From Heterobilharzia americana (lineage: Eukaryota; Platyhelminthes; Trematoda; Strigeidida; Schistosomatidae): 64,000 nucleotides of DNA. A program made the translations under genes and the position numbers. Below the pieces are notes generated by a model that saw only the letters and a program-made list of their open reading frames with translations, was not told the origin of the DNA and did no database searches. The stretch covers positions 54,241,890 through 54,305,889 of the forward strand of contig OX104134.1 of assembly GCA_944470555.2 (NCBI GenBank), written 5' to 3'. Positions 43,901-57,185 of this stretch are shown here, piece after piece. Position 1 is the first letter of the stretch, and each line of letters starts with the position of its first letter.

Positions 43901-46900
43901 CTATAGTATACTAAAAATATTTTGTAAAAGTAAGGTGATTAAGTTAATACGTGTTACCAGCAATTCCGTGTTTAATTCGCTCAAACTAACGATGTCGTTG
44001 TACATGTATCTTCAAAAAATAACCTGAACTCATTAAAGTTTGTACTTCCTTCTTCTGAAACTAGCAAGATAGGTTATGAAAGCTGTTGAATTCTTTGTAA
44101 AAACTGTTCACTTAATTTTTTTAAAAACTGTTTTAACTTATTATCTGTTTCAATAAAATGAAGGACAAAATTGAGCCTTCTTTCAATGCATATTCTTCAA
44201 TAACGGATGTATTGGTAGACATAATCATTGATATTCTCTGTAATTATGAATAATCGAATAACCTTCTATCCAACATTACTTTTCCTATTAGGTCTGTCGC
44301 CTTGATATCGTAAAACGCATACTTGAGGATAAATATTTTTGGTCAACGTTAGGTGTTGCAGCTGGTTATCGCGTACAAAATCTGCTAACTGACATGTATA
44401 TATACATCAAGCGCTAAAACGACTTCCTGTTCCTTGTTTTATTTGACTGTATTCACCAATCTACGTCAATATATGAGGTTGCTGAAAAATCATTTCACTA
44501 GTTTCTCAAGTTTTGCTTTGATATTACTGCTTTGTTGGCTGCTACCACTGTAAACATGAGAGTTATTTTGTACTTGTGCATCAGGCCGGAGTCTCAGCAG
44601 ATAAATAAACACTGACTGAGGTGGGGACATAATAAATTGAATAACCGTCAACATAATGCCATTCCTATCCTAGTTCTCACTTCACATCAGCGTCAAGTAC
44701 ATAAATCTAAGTTTGGTTGAACAAAAAGTCGTCGAAACCGTTTCTTTCTCAAAGAAATATCACAACGTTGATATGCTACAAACACAATGGTGCCAAACAT
44801 CAGCTGGAAACTTGAAGTACTGTGAAGCCACAATACCCCTAATAAGTGAATGAGAGTAGGGGTCTCGCGCGCGAAATATCAGACGAGGGACGCTCTCATT
44901 GTGAACGCTAGTACAGGCTGACGTTAACTGCTAGGAAATTCTTCCTTACGGAAAGATCGTCTTCTTTTCACAGATTGGTCATTTTGACCGAGTGATAGTT
45001 GTCTGAGTTGTTCATCTTGAATATAAGTGACAGCTTCTCATTGTAATACACCAAGTACTCAGACGCTTTTTCAACATTTTCACTGACCTGAACAAATATC
45101 TATTTAGTCACTCCAGTTAAATATCTGTTCAACCCATAGCTAACTGTGTTAGTTATGGTACAGCGCAGTATCATAGACTCATGGCTTTGTAAACGGTCTG
45201 CCTAATAACATTAAAACTCTTCTATAAAATGATTCACTTGAAGAGAAAATTGAGCTGTTCAATAAAATGCACATAAGATACGGAAGAAGTGTAAAACATT
45301 GTTCTTACCTGCAACAACTAGAAAGCAATAACAGCTGGGTATAACTTCACTGTGTAGTTATAAGTCCATATTTTTTAACTTGGAGGTTTGTAGGAACTTA
45401 TTGTTTTCAAGTTGGTATTCACCAGGGACTGACATCAGTTGGTTAGCCATCGAAAACCTGGGACAGCTATATCGTCCCAGTATAGGACTTCTCAGTAGTG
45501 TACACTTATGACCTAACCAAGAATCTTGACAAGTTGGGCAAACCAAGTCAGATATGGAAACAAATACTCAACAATGGTATAAGACGAACTTCGTGCTATT
45601 TTGCGGTTTGTTGGAAGAAGGAATGTGTAGATCATTGGATTCCGACCAACCGTCTCAGTTGTAGCGTGCTTACCGCAATACTTGTGGTCATGAATTAGTT
45701 CCCTGGTAAGGCCATGAGAGTGCAATGCTCAGGACTACCCTACGAAAAAGAAAAAACTCTCCAGTACTCCAAGATCTGCATTGGTTAGCCAACTGATGTC
45801 AGTCCGTGGTGAATATCAGCCTCAAACTTCAAATATTTGTAAATTTTACTGAATGAACTTGATGGTTAGTAGTCCTGTCATATACTTCTCATTTTAAGGA
45901 GATAGAGTAACGAGCCTATAAGTCATTGTCTAACCTATGAGTAAAATATGTAATGGACACTGTAGGTGTGAATGAAATAGATATGTGCTCAAAAGGAATT
46001 CTACTCTCGGCAAGAGGTTAGTTGCATCATTTATCCTTCCAATTCACACAGAGTACAGAATATCTCAGGATTGAATGCAAACAATAAGATATGAGCTATT
46101 CGGTAACATCACGTAGTACATGATAACAAACAGAAAGAATTCATTTAGGCATAAAATAGAGGCAGTACGTGTGTAACCAGATGGCAGTATGATGAGGTAA
46201 ATTTTAGTAATCCAGTGATCACAGGCAGTAGATGGTGCTTTCATATTTTACTAAACACAGTACATGCTTGTCATCAAGCAGACTTGAAAACAATCTGCAT
46301 CACAAAGATGAGCTACTTCTGAATTTACTAACTTAAAACTGCTTGGCGAAAAATAGTAGTTCACCTGCAAATCAAATGCATCAAAACTTTCAGACAACGC
46401 ATTTATGACTCCAATTATGACAGGACTGTCAAGAGATACCCCATGCTGTATTTGGCATGAAGTTCTGAAGGTAGACGGGTAAGCACATTTGTTAAATCCA
46501 GACTGTCTTAACCAGCAGTTCTAGTAATATATTGGAACTAGGTAAATGTTCTCATAAATCGCTCACAGTTCACTATTGCGTTTACAACTCATAGCAACAC
46601 TGGTGTTGCAAACTTTCCTAAAAGATTGTAGACAGTTAACCTTTTATTTGGGAAGTTATATTCCGAGAATTATTTTCTTTTTCCTTTCTACACACTGATG
46701 ATTTGGCAAGTTTAATATGTGACGAAAGTGTGACTGTTCTCATACATCACTTAAGACAATCTTCATATATTTTCTGAAAAATGCTGCACCGAATTCCTCA
46801 GGTACCTTCTGGTTCGAGAACACCAGACATAATGTAAAATTCCTTACTTGTAACGGTAATCCCTAAATTCTCTTTACGAACGAAAATGAGAAGTACACTT

Positions 46901-48962
46901 TATTGCTTTTCCCAGATGGGATTAAAACAAAAATAATTTGGCCTATATTCATGAGCAGACTTGAGAAAGTTATGATACCCACTCTCAGACTTCAGGCAAT
47001 TTAGGTCAGATATTCTCTTGTTATAAAATTCTTACAAACTGAATTCTGCTTTATTAAAATATGGTGGGTTAAACCTGGAATTTCGTTGCACCTAATTTTT
47101 AAGTTTCTTTATTCCCTAAATGATTTTGACACAATTACTTTAAGATTTTTAATTCTTCAGTCTACTCAAGTAGCCTTTACGAACATACCTTTGTTTAGAA
47201 TTGTTTCTTCTCTACTTCTGTCAGTTGACTAAAGAACAGGTATACTTGCAGAACCATTACATTCTGTTACATCATTCTTTGCTTCATTTAAACCATTCAG
47301 TATGGTTCATTTTGAAGGTTAATGAGGATTTATTGATTTCAACTTGGTAGGCATTATAACTGACAGTCAGTGCTCCCAAGTTGTCCAAATGATGTCAGTT
47401 CATGATGAAAACCAAATTGTTGTTCACCACAGATTTATGCATCCGAAAAAAGCATGAGATGAACATTTTTTTAGTATTCAAGTCTCCCGACCAATGGACT
47501 TCAAGCTGCTTATACTATGCAGCTAGCAAATAACCCTTATCAGAAAACTTGAAAGTTTAGTATAATACATTCTAAAGGAACCTTTGAAATATCTATAGAC
47601 ATTCTTAAGAGGTAAGGGGAGAAGCTGTAGATAAGAGTGGAGGTCAATGAACTTAACAGAAAGTCTGTATCCATTCAACTAGATTTTGGTGGTGGTCAGA
47701 CCTTTTCGACAAGATAAACAAGAGATTGAGTTAAATAGTCGATGGAACACTCCAAGATCAAATATTTGTTCTTATAGTAGTAAAGATAAAGTTTAACTGG
47801 TACTCATTCAACAACACTTCAAACTATAAGTACCAACTTAAACGCATATATGTCAAAGCGGGTACGTCGGAAAGACTAGAAGACTGTCTTTTACTCAGTT
47901 CAGCTGCATGCATCTCGGAAAGTAAAATCTTAAATGATCTGAAGTATGAACATATACATACAATGATATCCGCTATAAGCTAATTACGAAATTACCATCG
48001 TAGATGCTCTTAGTGTAATCGATTAACAGAATTTGAGTTTACGAATATCTTCCAGTTGCGACTGAAAAACAATAATCAACCTTCAACTCTCTTGTCAGTT
48101 CTTTAAACAACATTTTCTTGTCTAACCAATTCTTGTAGTAAAACCATCTTAATGTTGTCAACATTTCAACTAGGCTAACTGATATTGAACCCTTACAAAT
48201 TACTGACATCTTATTAACTAGTTTCTTAGGGGATCCTGAACCTTAGCTATTATGCTTCGACTACTCATCACTATGACTAATTTTTCTGTAGCATGATTTT
48301 TATCTGTAGCGCTAGCATGTCTGCATCATTTGTCTCTATCCTCGCATTGGTTTCTTCCTCACAATATCATAATACACTTCTTCGTCTAAAAAAATCGAGC
48401 AAAAGATTCAGCACTACTGTGACCTTTAGTTGTATAGCACTGCAGCTGTTTTCTTATGTACGAATTGCATAATTATATGGTATTTTTCATCATCTAACAC
48501 TCTATACAGTTGATTTATTATCTGATCCTAGAACAAAAGTCACATACATACTGGTTTTCAGTCGTATTACTCATGCCCAGCTTTCTTCAGTAATTGTATG
48601 CCTTAGTTCCGGATATGCAAAGTTTGGCAGTGTAACAAACAATCATCATCAACCTTTAAGTACCCGTACTCACCTACGCCTAGACACTGAGGTTTTGGTG
48701 TCCAGTAATGAGAGAATGAGTAAGTGCGCCATTCAGAAGTCTTAAATTATAAGGATACCGTCATCAAGAGGAACACGTCTACGAATATGCAGCTCTTTAG
48801 TTACCTACAGCAATATATCTATAACGCCTTGATGCATTTTCGAAGTCCGCATATTCACTGTATTCAAAAACAAAGCAAACGAATGTAACGAGTAGTTTAA
48901 TTTGTCATTACAAGTAAACAATATAGTTAAGTCTCAATATCTTAATCAGAGTAGTCCTTATC
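40971..48962. other. Long AT-rich block without supported gene
   Basis: About 8 kb with no exon-like frame. It may be intergenic or a large intron. The only clear structure is an inverted repeat pair at 45415-45451 and 45787-45825. Confidence 0.5.
45415..45825. repeat. Segment bounded by ~37-bp inverted repeats
   Basis: TATTCACCAGGGACTGACAT and CAGTTGGTTAGCCA at the left reappear as the reverse complement at the right (TTGGTTAGCCAACTGATGTC, AGTCCGTGGTGAATA). The enclosed ~340 bases are not recognised. Confidence 0.55.
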
Positions 48963-50039
48963 CTAATTGACTACCCTTTCACAATATAGAAAAACAGAAC
49001 CAAGGTGTGAGACTTTAACACCACACACAGGATCAGGATGAATAAAGGTGACACCAGCTGGCCAATCGCATGGTGGATATAAATCCGTCAATTCATCACT
49101 ATCATCCAACGATGTATTCGGACCAGTGGATTTATAGTATAACATTGGTGCATCTTCATTTCCATAGAATATTGGCGTTATCAAAGGTTCTTTCGAGTTA
49201 TACATTTGACGACTATCAATTTCGTTCAGAGCATCCCCAATTGAGCCATTATGGTAATCTACAATGTCATTATCATCTGTATCAGATGACTCATTATTAG
49301 TGTTCATGTGATTCTCAGGTTCTTCATTAAATGGACTACTTGAAGAAATATTCGGTACTGAGCCAGTACTTCCATACGATGTCATAGTTCTGTGCACATC
49401 GTTTCTATTCTCTGCTAAATCTCGTTGAAGAGGATCATTCTCTTGTTGGTTATCACCTTCACTAAAATCATCCTGTTGTGTCCAAATAATGGAACCAAGT
49501 GATCCACGTCTAGATGAGGCATTGTCTAATGAGATCATGGACAGCGTACCGAGTGGACGCACGCCAACCAACTTTCGATCATCATCATTGCATGCTTTCA
49601 ATAGTAGTGTACGTAATTTAATAAAATCATCATTATCCGTAACTTGTAAACATTCATAAGCACGTTTCTGTCCATTTGCACCGTTTATGCCCAATATGAG
49701 CACATTTTTTAAGTCTTGTACTAAAAAGATAGCTTCAATTTGTCGATATGATAAAAGTATACGATCATAATTATTTGTTAACTTTTTATAAGCTTTCATA
49801 CGTAACCCACTTTCAGTAGCATAGATCATACGTTCTTGTGGTTGAGTGTTGCGCATTTTTATAATCAACTTCTCTATATCAGATTGATTAAATGATTTAT
49901 TAGATTTTAATTTCTTCTGAAGTAATAATTTTGCACGACATTTGAGAAATATCATCTCCTTTATGTCAGCATCAGATTCATTCAATGTAGGCACTGATCC
50001 ACTCAGTGAATTTTTGATAATGGATTTACGTGACATCAC
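48963..50039 (-). CDS. Probable trematode PH-like domain protein (358 aa)
   Basis: Start ATG at 50037-50039 (a second ATG follows). An in-frame TAG four codons upstream marks this as the true amino end. The open frame ends at TAG 48963-48965. Residues about 25-150 have PH/PTB-like spacing: a basic helix (AKLLLQKKLKSNKS), strands ERMIYATESGLRMKAY, DRILLSYRQIEAIFLVQDL, NVLILGI and KRAYECLQVT, then an end helix DDFIKLRTLLLKAC. This resembles proteins labelled trematode PH-like domain. The rest is acidic, Ser/Asn/Asp-rich and probably disordered, ending in a well-conserved-looking tail PPCDWPAGVTFIHPDPVCG. It may be complete in one exon, or the end (GAAAGG|GTAGTC) may be a donor leading to further exons at lower coordinates. 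Family assignment is from memory of the fold pattern only. Confidence 0.75.
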   Translation of the reverse strand: MMSRKSIIKNSLSGSVPTLNESDADIKEMIFLKCRAKLLLQKKLKSNKSFNQSDIEKLIIKMRNTQPQERMIYATESGLRMKAYKKLTNNYDRILLSYRQIEAIFLVQDLKNVLILGINGANGQKRAYECLQVTDNDDFIKLRTLLLKACNDDDRKLVGVRPLGTLSMISLDNASSRRGSLGSIIWTQQDDFSEGDNQQENDPLQRDLAENRNDVHRTMTSYGSTGSVPNISSSSPFNEEPENHMNTNNESSDTDDNDIVDYHNGSIGDALNEIDSRQMYNSKEPLITPIFYGNEDAPMLYYKSTGPNTSLDDSDELTDLYPPCDWPAGVTFIHPDPVCGVKVSHLGSVFLYCERVVN

Positions 50040-52875
50040 TTTGAGCTATTCAGTGTCAGAGTAGTAGTCGTCACTCGTATGCCTGCCTGTATGTATGCAG
50101 TCGAATGAATACGTTACAAATGCTTGCTTATATTTATGTGTACGGATGGTGAAAATGGCGACGGTTATACACGAAATATTATTTTTATGGTCTTTTCAAT
50201 GTGTTATTTTTAAATCTCACAATATCAGAAATATCCGACCAATGGTGATACTTCCAGATAAGTAGTGAAAATATGCGAAAAACGCGGCAACAGTAGTTGT
50301 GATATATTAAATATTATTATCATTACAGTACTAAATTCTTCATATGTACTTTCTTACAATTTTTCTTGTAGTGATATGAATTCTTTTATTTCACTCTATC
50401 ACATAGTGGTGAGGAAGTGACATTGAAGTTACTGATATTGAAATCGTTCTGCCTCTACTCATATGTGTACGTGTATGTGTCTTCCACCATCTGTCCGCCT
50501 ATCCTTCACACGACAGTGTGCACTCATACATATATAAACACTTTTTATTAGGCAGACATGAACACAATCGCTAGTCATATACAACTCATATTATTCATGT
50601 ATGTAATATGAACAGACTGAGGCCAGGAGCTAGCCTTTCTCAACAGTTGTGAATTAATCAATACATCTTTAGGCACCTATTGGCTTTAGCCTTGGTCACA
50701 ATGTTGGATTTGACCTGTGATTTTATTGATGACTGCTTTCTGTGCTCTATGTCTCTATCCTCTATCATTTTTTTTCTAATTCACAGTCCTGCACACATGA
50801 AGGCAGACATAATCGATACGTGAGATAACATATCAAGAAAGTTAAATGCAGTAGACTATGTGGGCAATCGATAATGCATAATCTAGACGTATTCATTAGA
50901 TAGACGGAATTTATAATATAAACGTTCTGACAGAAACCCATTATATTCACTGAGTAATAATATCATGTTTCTAAAAACGGTTACAGACATGTTTTACAAG
51001 TGACATAACATGAAATGTTGATTCACTTTCGATGCAAAAGTGTAAAAATGTAACATGGGAGTAAAAGAAGATAAATGGGTGTTGTGAGTATATTACTGAA
51101 TGACCTGAATAGACAAGTTTCTCCTTGGGGGGAAGTTAATTCATCTCTATATCTTTGAACGATATGTCAACTACGTAAGAGATGGACAATTTATGTTAAG
51201 TCGATTCTTTGAAGCCACCTAAATATCCTGTCAGTATAACTTCTGTTGAATATATTTTTCGGTGAATAAAATCACTTACATTCTGTTAAAGAAGCATTTT
51301 TGCCATAAAAATATTCCCTGAGTTTAGAGGAATGAGGCAACTACACAGGTTATAATTCACGAATACCTGAGAAAACTATATTTATAGTACCGTATGAACT
51401 CACCAGAAAAAAAAAGTGAAGAGTAACCTATTCGGCTGATAGTTTTCAGCTGTTAGGATATATAATCAAGTAAACGTGATAATCAACTGTATAAATCTTC
51501 TTATATTTCGTCTAGAGATAGGTCTTTAGGCGGCAATTTATCTTGTCAAAGTAAACTTGTTTACATACTCCATTTCGAATACATAATGAGGGATTCACTT
51601 GCCATGAATAACCTTTAACGATAACAGCTGCAAAGATGAAGTCCTACAAAGACGTTTTCACGAATTGTGCAGATAGGTTCAGAGAACTTTTAATGCTTTT
51701 CCACATGCCCAATGGTTACACCGAGTTTGAAAGATGAATTACCTAGACTGGCCACTTCCTGTTGTGTTTAGCAGTTTGACTAGTGTTATGAAGCCAGTTA
51801 CATTCCCCACTGCTCTGGGGATTTAATTTTCAGTGCTTGCAAACACATGCCAGCGTGGTTAAGTAAAGGTGTGTTGAAGACCAATACCAGCTCCATATAA
51901 GCATACTTCGTTGAAACGAATCATAAGGTGGATATAAATGAGTCGTTTTCCATTGTGTCCCGCATTCTCATCAACTTGCCATGAGGTGCTCGACTCAATA
52001 TTCTTCAAACTGCAAAAGCAATAACAATCTGGATCAAACAACCCTAGCTGTGTGTTCAAAGGACGCAAGCGTTACCTCTACACTTACCGTGGCTCGATTC
52101 GGGATAGACAAATTTGATAGCATCCCCCCCACAGACAATCTAATTTCATACTATAGATATCCCTTCTTCTCTATAATCTGAGGTAAATTCGACGAATTCT
52201 CTTGTCCTTCTTAGTTTATTTCATTTAGTTGTGATCAACACCTTCCTTTTGTTTTATTAAACTGTCAGTTTATAGTATTACCTAGTCCGTTTCGTCGTGT
52301 AGACAATCAGCTATTTAGAGTTGAATTTCAGTAACAGTTGATTCCATCATAAACGTTCACAAACTAATTTTCCCAATTGACTTTTCCAACTGTATACTGT
52401 CATTGACAAACTGATAAGCGAAATCTCTGAATTACTGATGCGTAACTCCTCAAAACGTACATGTAACTGTAGAACTGAAGAAGAAGAAGTTATTCAGAAG
52501 AGTATTCTTTGTTCACTTGAGTTGTAATAAAAATTTTTAATGAATTGAACAAATAGTATTGCTGTCAGTTTCTGGATTTAAAGTGTAATACACAGTTGCT
52601 ATGTAACTTCTTGTGAGTGATTTGGTAAAAATTGTATAACTTTATAAATAAAAAACTAAAGCGGATAACCGAGTTGAGTTCACCAGTTATTCTAGAATTC
52701 AACTGAAGGCGAATTTTGTTCCCTTTTGACCATCAAGTCTAGTCAGTTTTCACTAGTGTTCACTGAACAATGAACATACGATACAACCGATTTATTAATC
52801 AATACAAATAAGCCAATATACATAAAATTATGTAACCAACTGTTTCATGCAACCTCGCCTGGTTAACTAGTTCAC
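50040..52875. other. 5' flank of the PH-like gene and intergenic DNA
   Basis: No coding-like frame was found. The first few hundred bases probably hold the promoter and 5' UTR of the PH-like gene, but no motif can be fixed. The stretch around 51780-52130 is slightly more complex in composition but unassigned. Confidence 0.4.
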
Positions 52876-53790
52876 TAGTCACTAGCCGGTCCTAAGCCCG
52901 AGTAAAGAGGAAAGGTTAGGCATAGGGCTAGCAACCCTACCCCCTAAAACAAATCTAACCGCTAAAGAAATTTCGAAGCACAAACGAAATATAAAAAATA
53001 ATAACAAAATTATTCCTCGCTGGAATCGGAGAGGCGAAATGATGCCAATTGGTGAAAGCCTTCGGGAAGCCAATTGGCCGATGTGTCTTCTCTCCCTCGA
53101 TGAAAGCGAAAGTAAACGTGGGGACATGGAATGTCCGCACCATGTTTGAACCCAGCAAGGCAGCCCAGATTGCAAAAAAGATGAGGAGATTTGGTATAGA
53201 AGTGCTTGGAATCTGCAGATGGAATGTGAGTGGACTCTCCAAACTATCAACTGGAGAATCAGTAATCTACTCCGGCCATCCAGACGACAACCACGAGCAC
53301 ACTGAGTTTCTCAGTGGCTGTCATAAAGTCCGCGAGAGCATCGAAGGCTCTCATGCAGTGGGAACCAATCTTCTCCAGGATAAGGATCATGACAGCAAGA
53401 TTCAACTCAAAATTAAGGAAGGTAACAATCATACAATGTTATGCACCTACAAATAATACAGATGAAGAGAAGAAGGAGGAATTCTACAGACAACTGCAAT
53501 CAACACTGGACAAGACACCGCCTCAGTTGGCGACATCAAAATTCTAATGGGTGACATGAGTGTCAAACTGGAAGCGGAAAGCACAGGAAGAGAACTAACC
53601 ATGGGTTGAGAAGCGCTTGGTGAGGTGATGAACGAGAATGGAGAACTGTTAACAGAATTCTGTGCATTCAACGATTTGGTGATTGAAGGCAGTGTGTTCA
53701 AGCACAAGCATATCCACAAAGCGACATGGATTTCACCAGATGGACATTAGGAACCCAAGGGACAAATAACAGCTGCTTCATGCAATATTA
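52876..53790 (+). mobile_element. RTE internal-deletion derivative: 5' UTR + endonuclease + 3' tail
   Basis: The 5' UTR (52876-53096) is followed by an APE-type endonuclease: VNVGTWNVRTMFEPSKAAQI, GIEVLGICRWN (normal ETRW altered), VIYSGHPDDN. After a frameshift come VTIIQCYAPTNNTDEEK, KILMGDMSVKLEAESTG and FCAFNDLVIEG to KATWISPDGH near 53745. It then stops and joins directly to AGGAACCCAAGGGACAAATA, the 3' tail seen at the end of the 22.8-kb RTE copy (AGGAACCCAGAAGACAAATA). The RT is absent. The catalytic Asn of the first motif is kept, but the Glu motif is lost. Confidence 0.75.
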
Positions 53791-54224
53791 GGCATACTGT
53801 GAACACTCATATAAAAAGAAAATACTATTTGAAGCTTATTATTATTGTATTATCATTTAAAACCTCAATTTCAGTAAATAACCACCCACAAGTACTGAAA
53901 ATAAGTGTCACCATCTCTCTGCATATTACTTCCCAGATTCTTTTGACAGTAACTTAATTATTTTATACCTTGAGGAATATTGTCTAAGAATCATAACAAT
54001 TTGAGTTCGAGATTATTTAGCTGAAAAACCAACATCACTAGTAGTTAACAACAATAGACTAATGTTACACTACAATATCCCAATGATAGACCATATGATA
54101 AAGTAGTGCACCAGTTTTTGATCAAATATTTACTTTCAAACTTTCAAGATTAACTTTAGCACTAGTTAAAATTGGATCTCGAGAATAGGATAACATTAAT
54201 TTGACTACAGTGATTGTTGACGAA

Positions 54225-55000
54225 GTCCCAGGTCGGATACAGAAGCCCTGTTTAGCATTTGCTAACATGCATCCTCTGTGATACCAGCTAGCGTGATATT
54301 TGACTTTCTATCAAAAAACAAGTGTACTGCTCTGCAGTCCGTTCTATCTTGTTACATGGTTACGAGAAAAAGTAGAAGACTTGAAGCCATTACAGGGTTT
54401 TGATCACAACTATCTTCTCAGTATTGCTGGTGTTTGATAGAATAACGCGAGAGCGTTGTTGAAGTCAGGAGAAAGGTAATAGACAAGAAAGCTTAGTCGA
54501 CTGAGATTGTTTGGATATATGTCTCACGTGTTCAGCCACCGCCTACCTCGATATGCGCGTTAGGCGAAGTTGGATTAGGTTGGAAGAGTGTTCAGGGTAG
54601 CCGGGACAAAGCCTGGTACCAGTCGGTGAAGTCTCGAACTGTTGGTCTAAGCCATGTGGGGAGTTGTAGACTGCTTCGTTGGGTTCCCAAGAAGAAATAA
54701 ATCAGTGTTTGGTGACTCTTGTTGACATGGTTGAAAATCTATCACAATGGTGCAGATGTATTCACTCCTGGACATCCTCTGAAGCATGAATATCCCCACT
54801 CTTTACCTATATCTCCAGGCTGTTTACTCTCTCACACAACTTTTTCTGCTTTAATATCACTGTTTTTCTTTCCACCTGTTCTCTGTATACTACTGTGAAA
54901 TGTGGCAACTTGAGACAATGCACCTGTGTGGGACGTTCTATATTGGTTTTGTTAATCAGTTGGTCAGCTGCTGAAATGACACACCATAACTGAACATTCG
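54225..55000 (+). mobile_element. Non-LTR retrotransposon 3' fragment
   Basis: Contains broken versions of SRIQKARLAFANLR-like, the SVLLYGCE region (CSAVRSILLHGY near 54330), HVFSHRLPR-like near 54530 and the GLSHVGSC-like 3' coding end near 54645. The same 3' UTR as at 20.5-20.8 and 35.5-35.8 kb follows to about 55000. Confidence 0.6.
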
Positions 55001-56129
55001 TAATCAAATCAAAGGGAAAGTAAAATGCTGAAAAATGTGGTCAACAGTCCCTAATACTTTACCACATTTGTGCTTTCTATGTTGATAATTGTGTTCATTG
55101 AAACAACTTTGTGTTTACATCATTATTGAAAGTGGTTTTCTGATACTATCAGTTAGTAGTGAGACGAATTTTCCTATTTACACAAGCAGTTTGTCCAGTC
55201 GAAAAACCACAAATAGATGCATAAGTGATGACAATCCACGGAATGCGTATTTTGTGCACCTCAATCTATTTAGTGTTTAAGTGCTAGATTTCCACATTCA
55301 AATTGCTCAAAATTCACCTTTTATGAATAGATGAATCTAAGCCATTTAGAATAATGTTACCGACGGAGATAGCCCGTCTTTTCCCTTATCGTTTCTTCAC
55401 ACAGTAAATTACGCATTTCTACACAGACTGAATTAAAATATTATCGGGTAAGTTGGAGAGTGATTAGTTTTGTTCTTTAACTTCTTTTTCTAGTGTTCTT
55501 TTTTTAGTATTTCTGTTTCTTCCATTAGTTTTGAAATTCATTTTGAATGCCTTTCAGTTTTCCTTTGTTTCTTTGAGTAAACATTAAACGATCTTCCGTA
55601 TCTACTGATTCTCCCATGTATTAAACATTCCAACTCTCGTCAGAAAAAAAAAAGGAAGACCGCTTTTTCGTGTAAATACGCTAACTGTATACATGAACAT
55701 ACCGACTCACTTTCATGAAGCAACTTGATCTGCTAAAATATATCCACTGAATGTAAAAGTGATGTTGTATGCCAATGATGAGAATGAGTAGGCTTTAAAA
55801 TTAATGCTTACTTTTTCTGAATATTTCATTTATGAGTGTACAACTTAAGAAGAGTAACATTTAAACATTTTGGTTACATAGTTATTAAGTTTATCTAAAT
55901 GTCTAGTGAACTTGTAGCCTCTGGATCTCAAGTAAGCTTCGTGATCATTTTTCAGGTTGTATTAGAAGTGGCTGAGAAAAATGCAGCTTGCTGTAATTCA
56001 CCCTACTTACATAATAATCAAACCTTAGATACATCCTAGAGAAAGGAGTAGACTTTATTCTTGAAACAAATAATTTACATAGAACACGTATCTAACAAAA
56101 AAGGCGATAAGGAAACACAGTACTCAATG

Positions 56130-56300
56130 GATCCAACTAACTTTTCGAAAAGCATTTTACTTATAAGTGCCGTCGAACAAAGTCAGCTGAAATGGTGGAG
56201 GATATTTGTAGCTCAGGTGGATGGTCTTGGTTGCAATATGTTCTCTAAGCTGGGTTGTTTAATCATGGACCTTTCATCTTCTTTCTAGACAACATAACTA
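56130..56300 (+). repeat. Dispersed repeat copy (7.2/9.9-kb family)
   Basis: GGTGGAGGATATTTGTAGCT, GTTCTCTAAGCTGGGTTGTT and TAATCATGGACC, followed by TTTCTAGACAACATAACTAG, match in order the repeats at 7190-7330 and 9880-9990. Not recognised as a named family. Confidence 0.45.
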
Positions 56301-56978
56301 GCACTAGCTTCAGTATGAAGTCAACTGACTAAACACTGTGTGTTATGGGTGAATCAGAAATGACTGATTGATGAAAAACTAAAATTGATGCCTTTGTAAA
56401 CTAGAATTTGTATACGCCTCTGTCCAAATGAGAAGGCTGACTTCAAACATTCATTTTATTATGGAAAGACATAGAAGCCTGCTATACCACTGAATATATC
56501 TAAGCTGTGATCCTATGAGTACCTTTTGACCCTCAGCATACACGTCTTCAACATATTATAGTTATTAACTTAAATCATTGCCGTAAACACCAGGCAACTA
56601 GCTGAAAATCTGTCATACTTGCTCCAAAAATAGGGTTTGAAAAAGCAAGTATTATATGATAAGCAGAGTGGTACTGGCAGTCTAGAGAGCAGGAAATTGT
56701 TTACACCACCTGACTGTATGCATCTAATTTAGAGAACTACTAGTCACAAGTAGCATAAAATGAAAAAAACATTTGAGGTTAAGTTCACTCTTCAAAGGTT
56801 CAACTGCAGATCTTTTCAAAGAGTTGAAAATTTAAATCTTCCAGATTATATTTATTAACATGAATGAGATTTTTTATTTTTCTCTTATGGTCAATAATAG
56901 GTTAGCATTCTATACTAAAATGTAAGAAAATATTTCGTTTGTTACACTGTTAAAATACTCTTCTTCGTAAATGTCTGA

Positions 56979-57185
56979 GTGTATGAAAACCAAATCCAGA
57001 GATTAGTCAATTCGAGCTTAAATTATTTTGGAAAGATCAAATTACCAGTGAGTATATATCCTTATAGTGAGAAGTTGTATCGATTTGAAGGGTTTCAATT
57101 ACCAAAACAAATTCGGGAAATAAATAATCAGTTCCATTCCCACAAGCATAGCGAAATGCGGAATAAGCGTTTTTCATACATTTGA
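56979..57185 (+). CDS. Weak candidate exon
   Basis: The frame reads YENQIQRLVNSSLNYFGKIK, then a proline-containing, charged stretch YPYSEKLYRFEGFQLPKQIR and HKHSEMRNKRFSYI to a stop at 57183-57185. GTGAGT at about 57048 could be a donor and AATGTCTGAG before 56979 an acceptor. The composition is protein-like, but there is no independent support. Confidence 0.25.
   Translation: MYENQIQRLVNSSLNYFGKIKLPVSIYPYSEKLYRFEGFQLPKQIREINNQFHSHKHSEMRNKRFSYI

Noticed and set aside
44860..44945. Short GC-richer patch with GCGCGCG
   Set aside because: No pairing partner, gene or repeat copy seen in the window.
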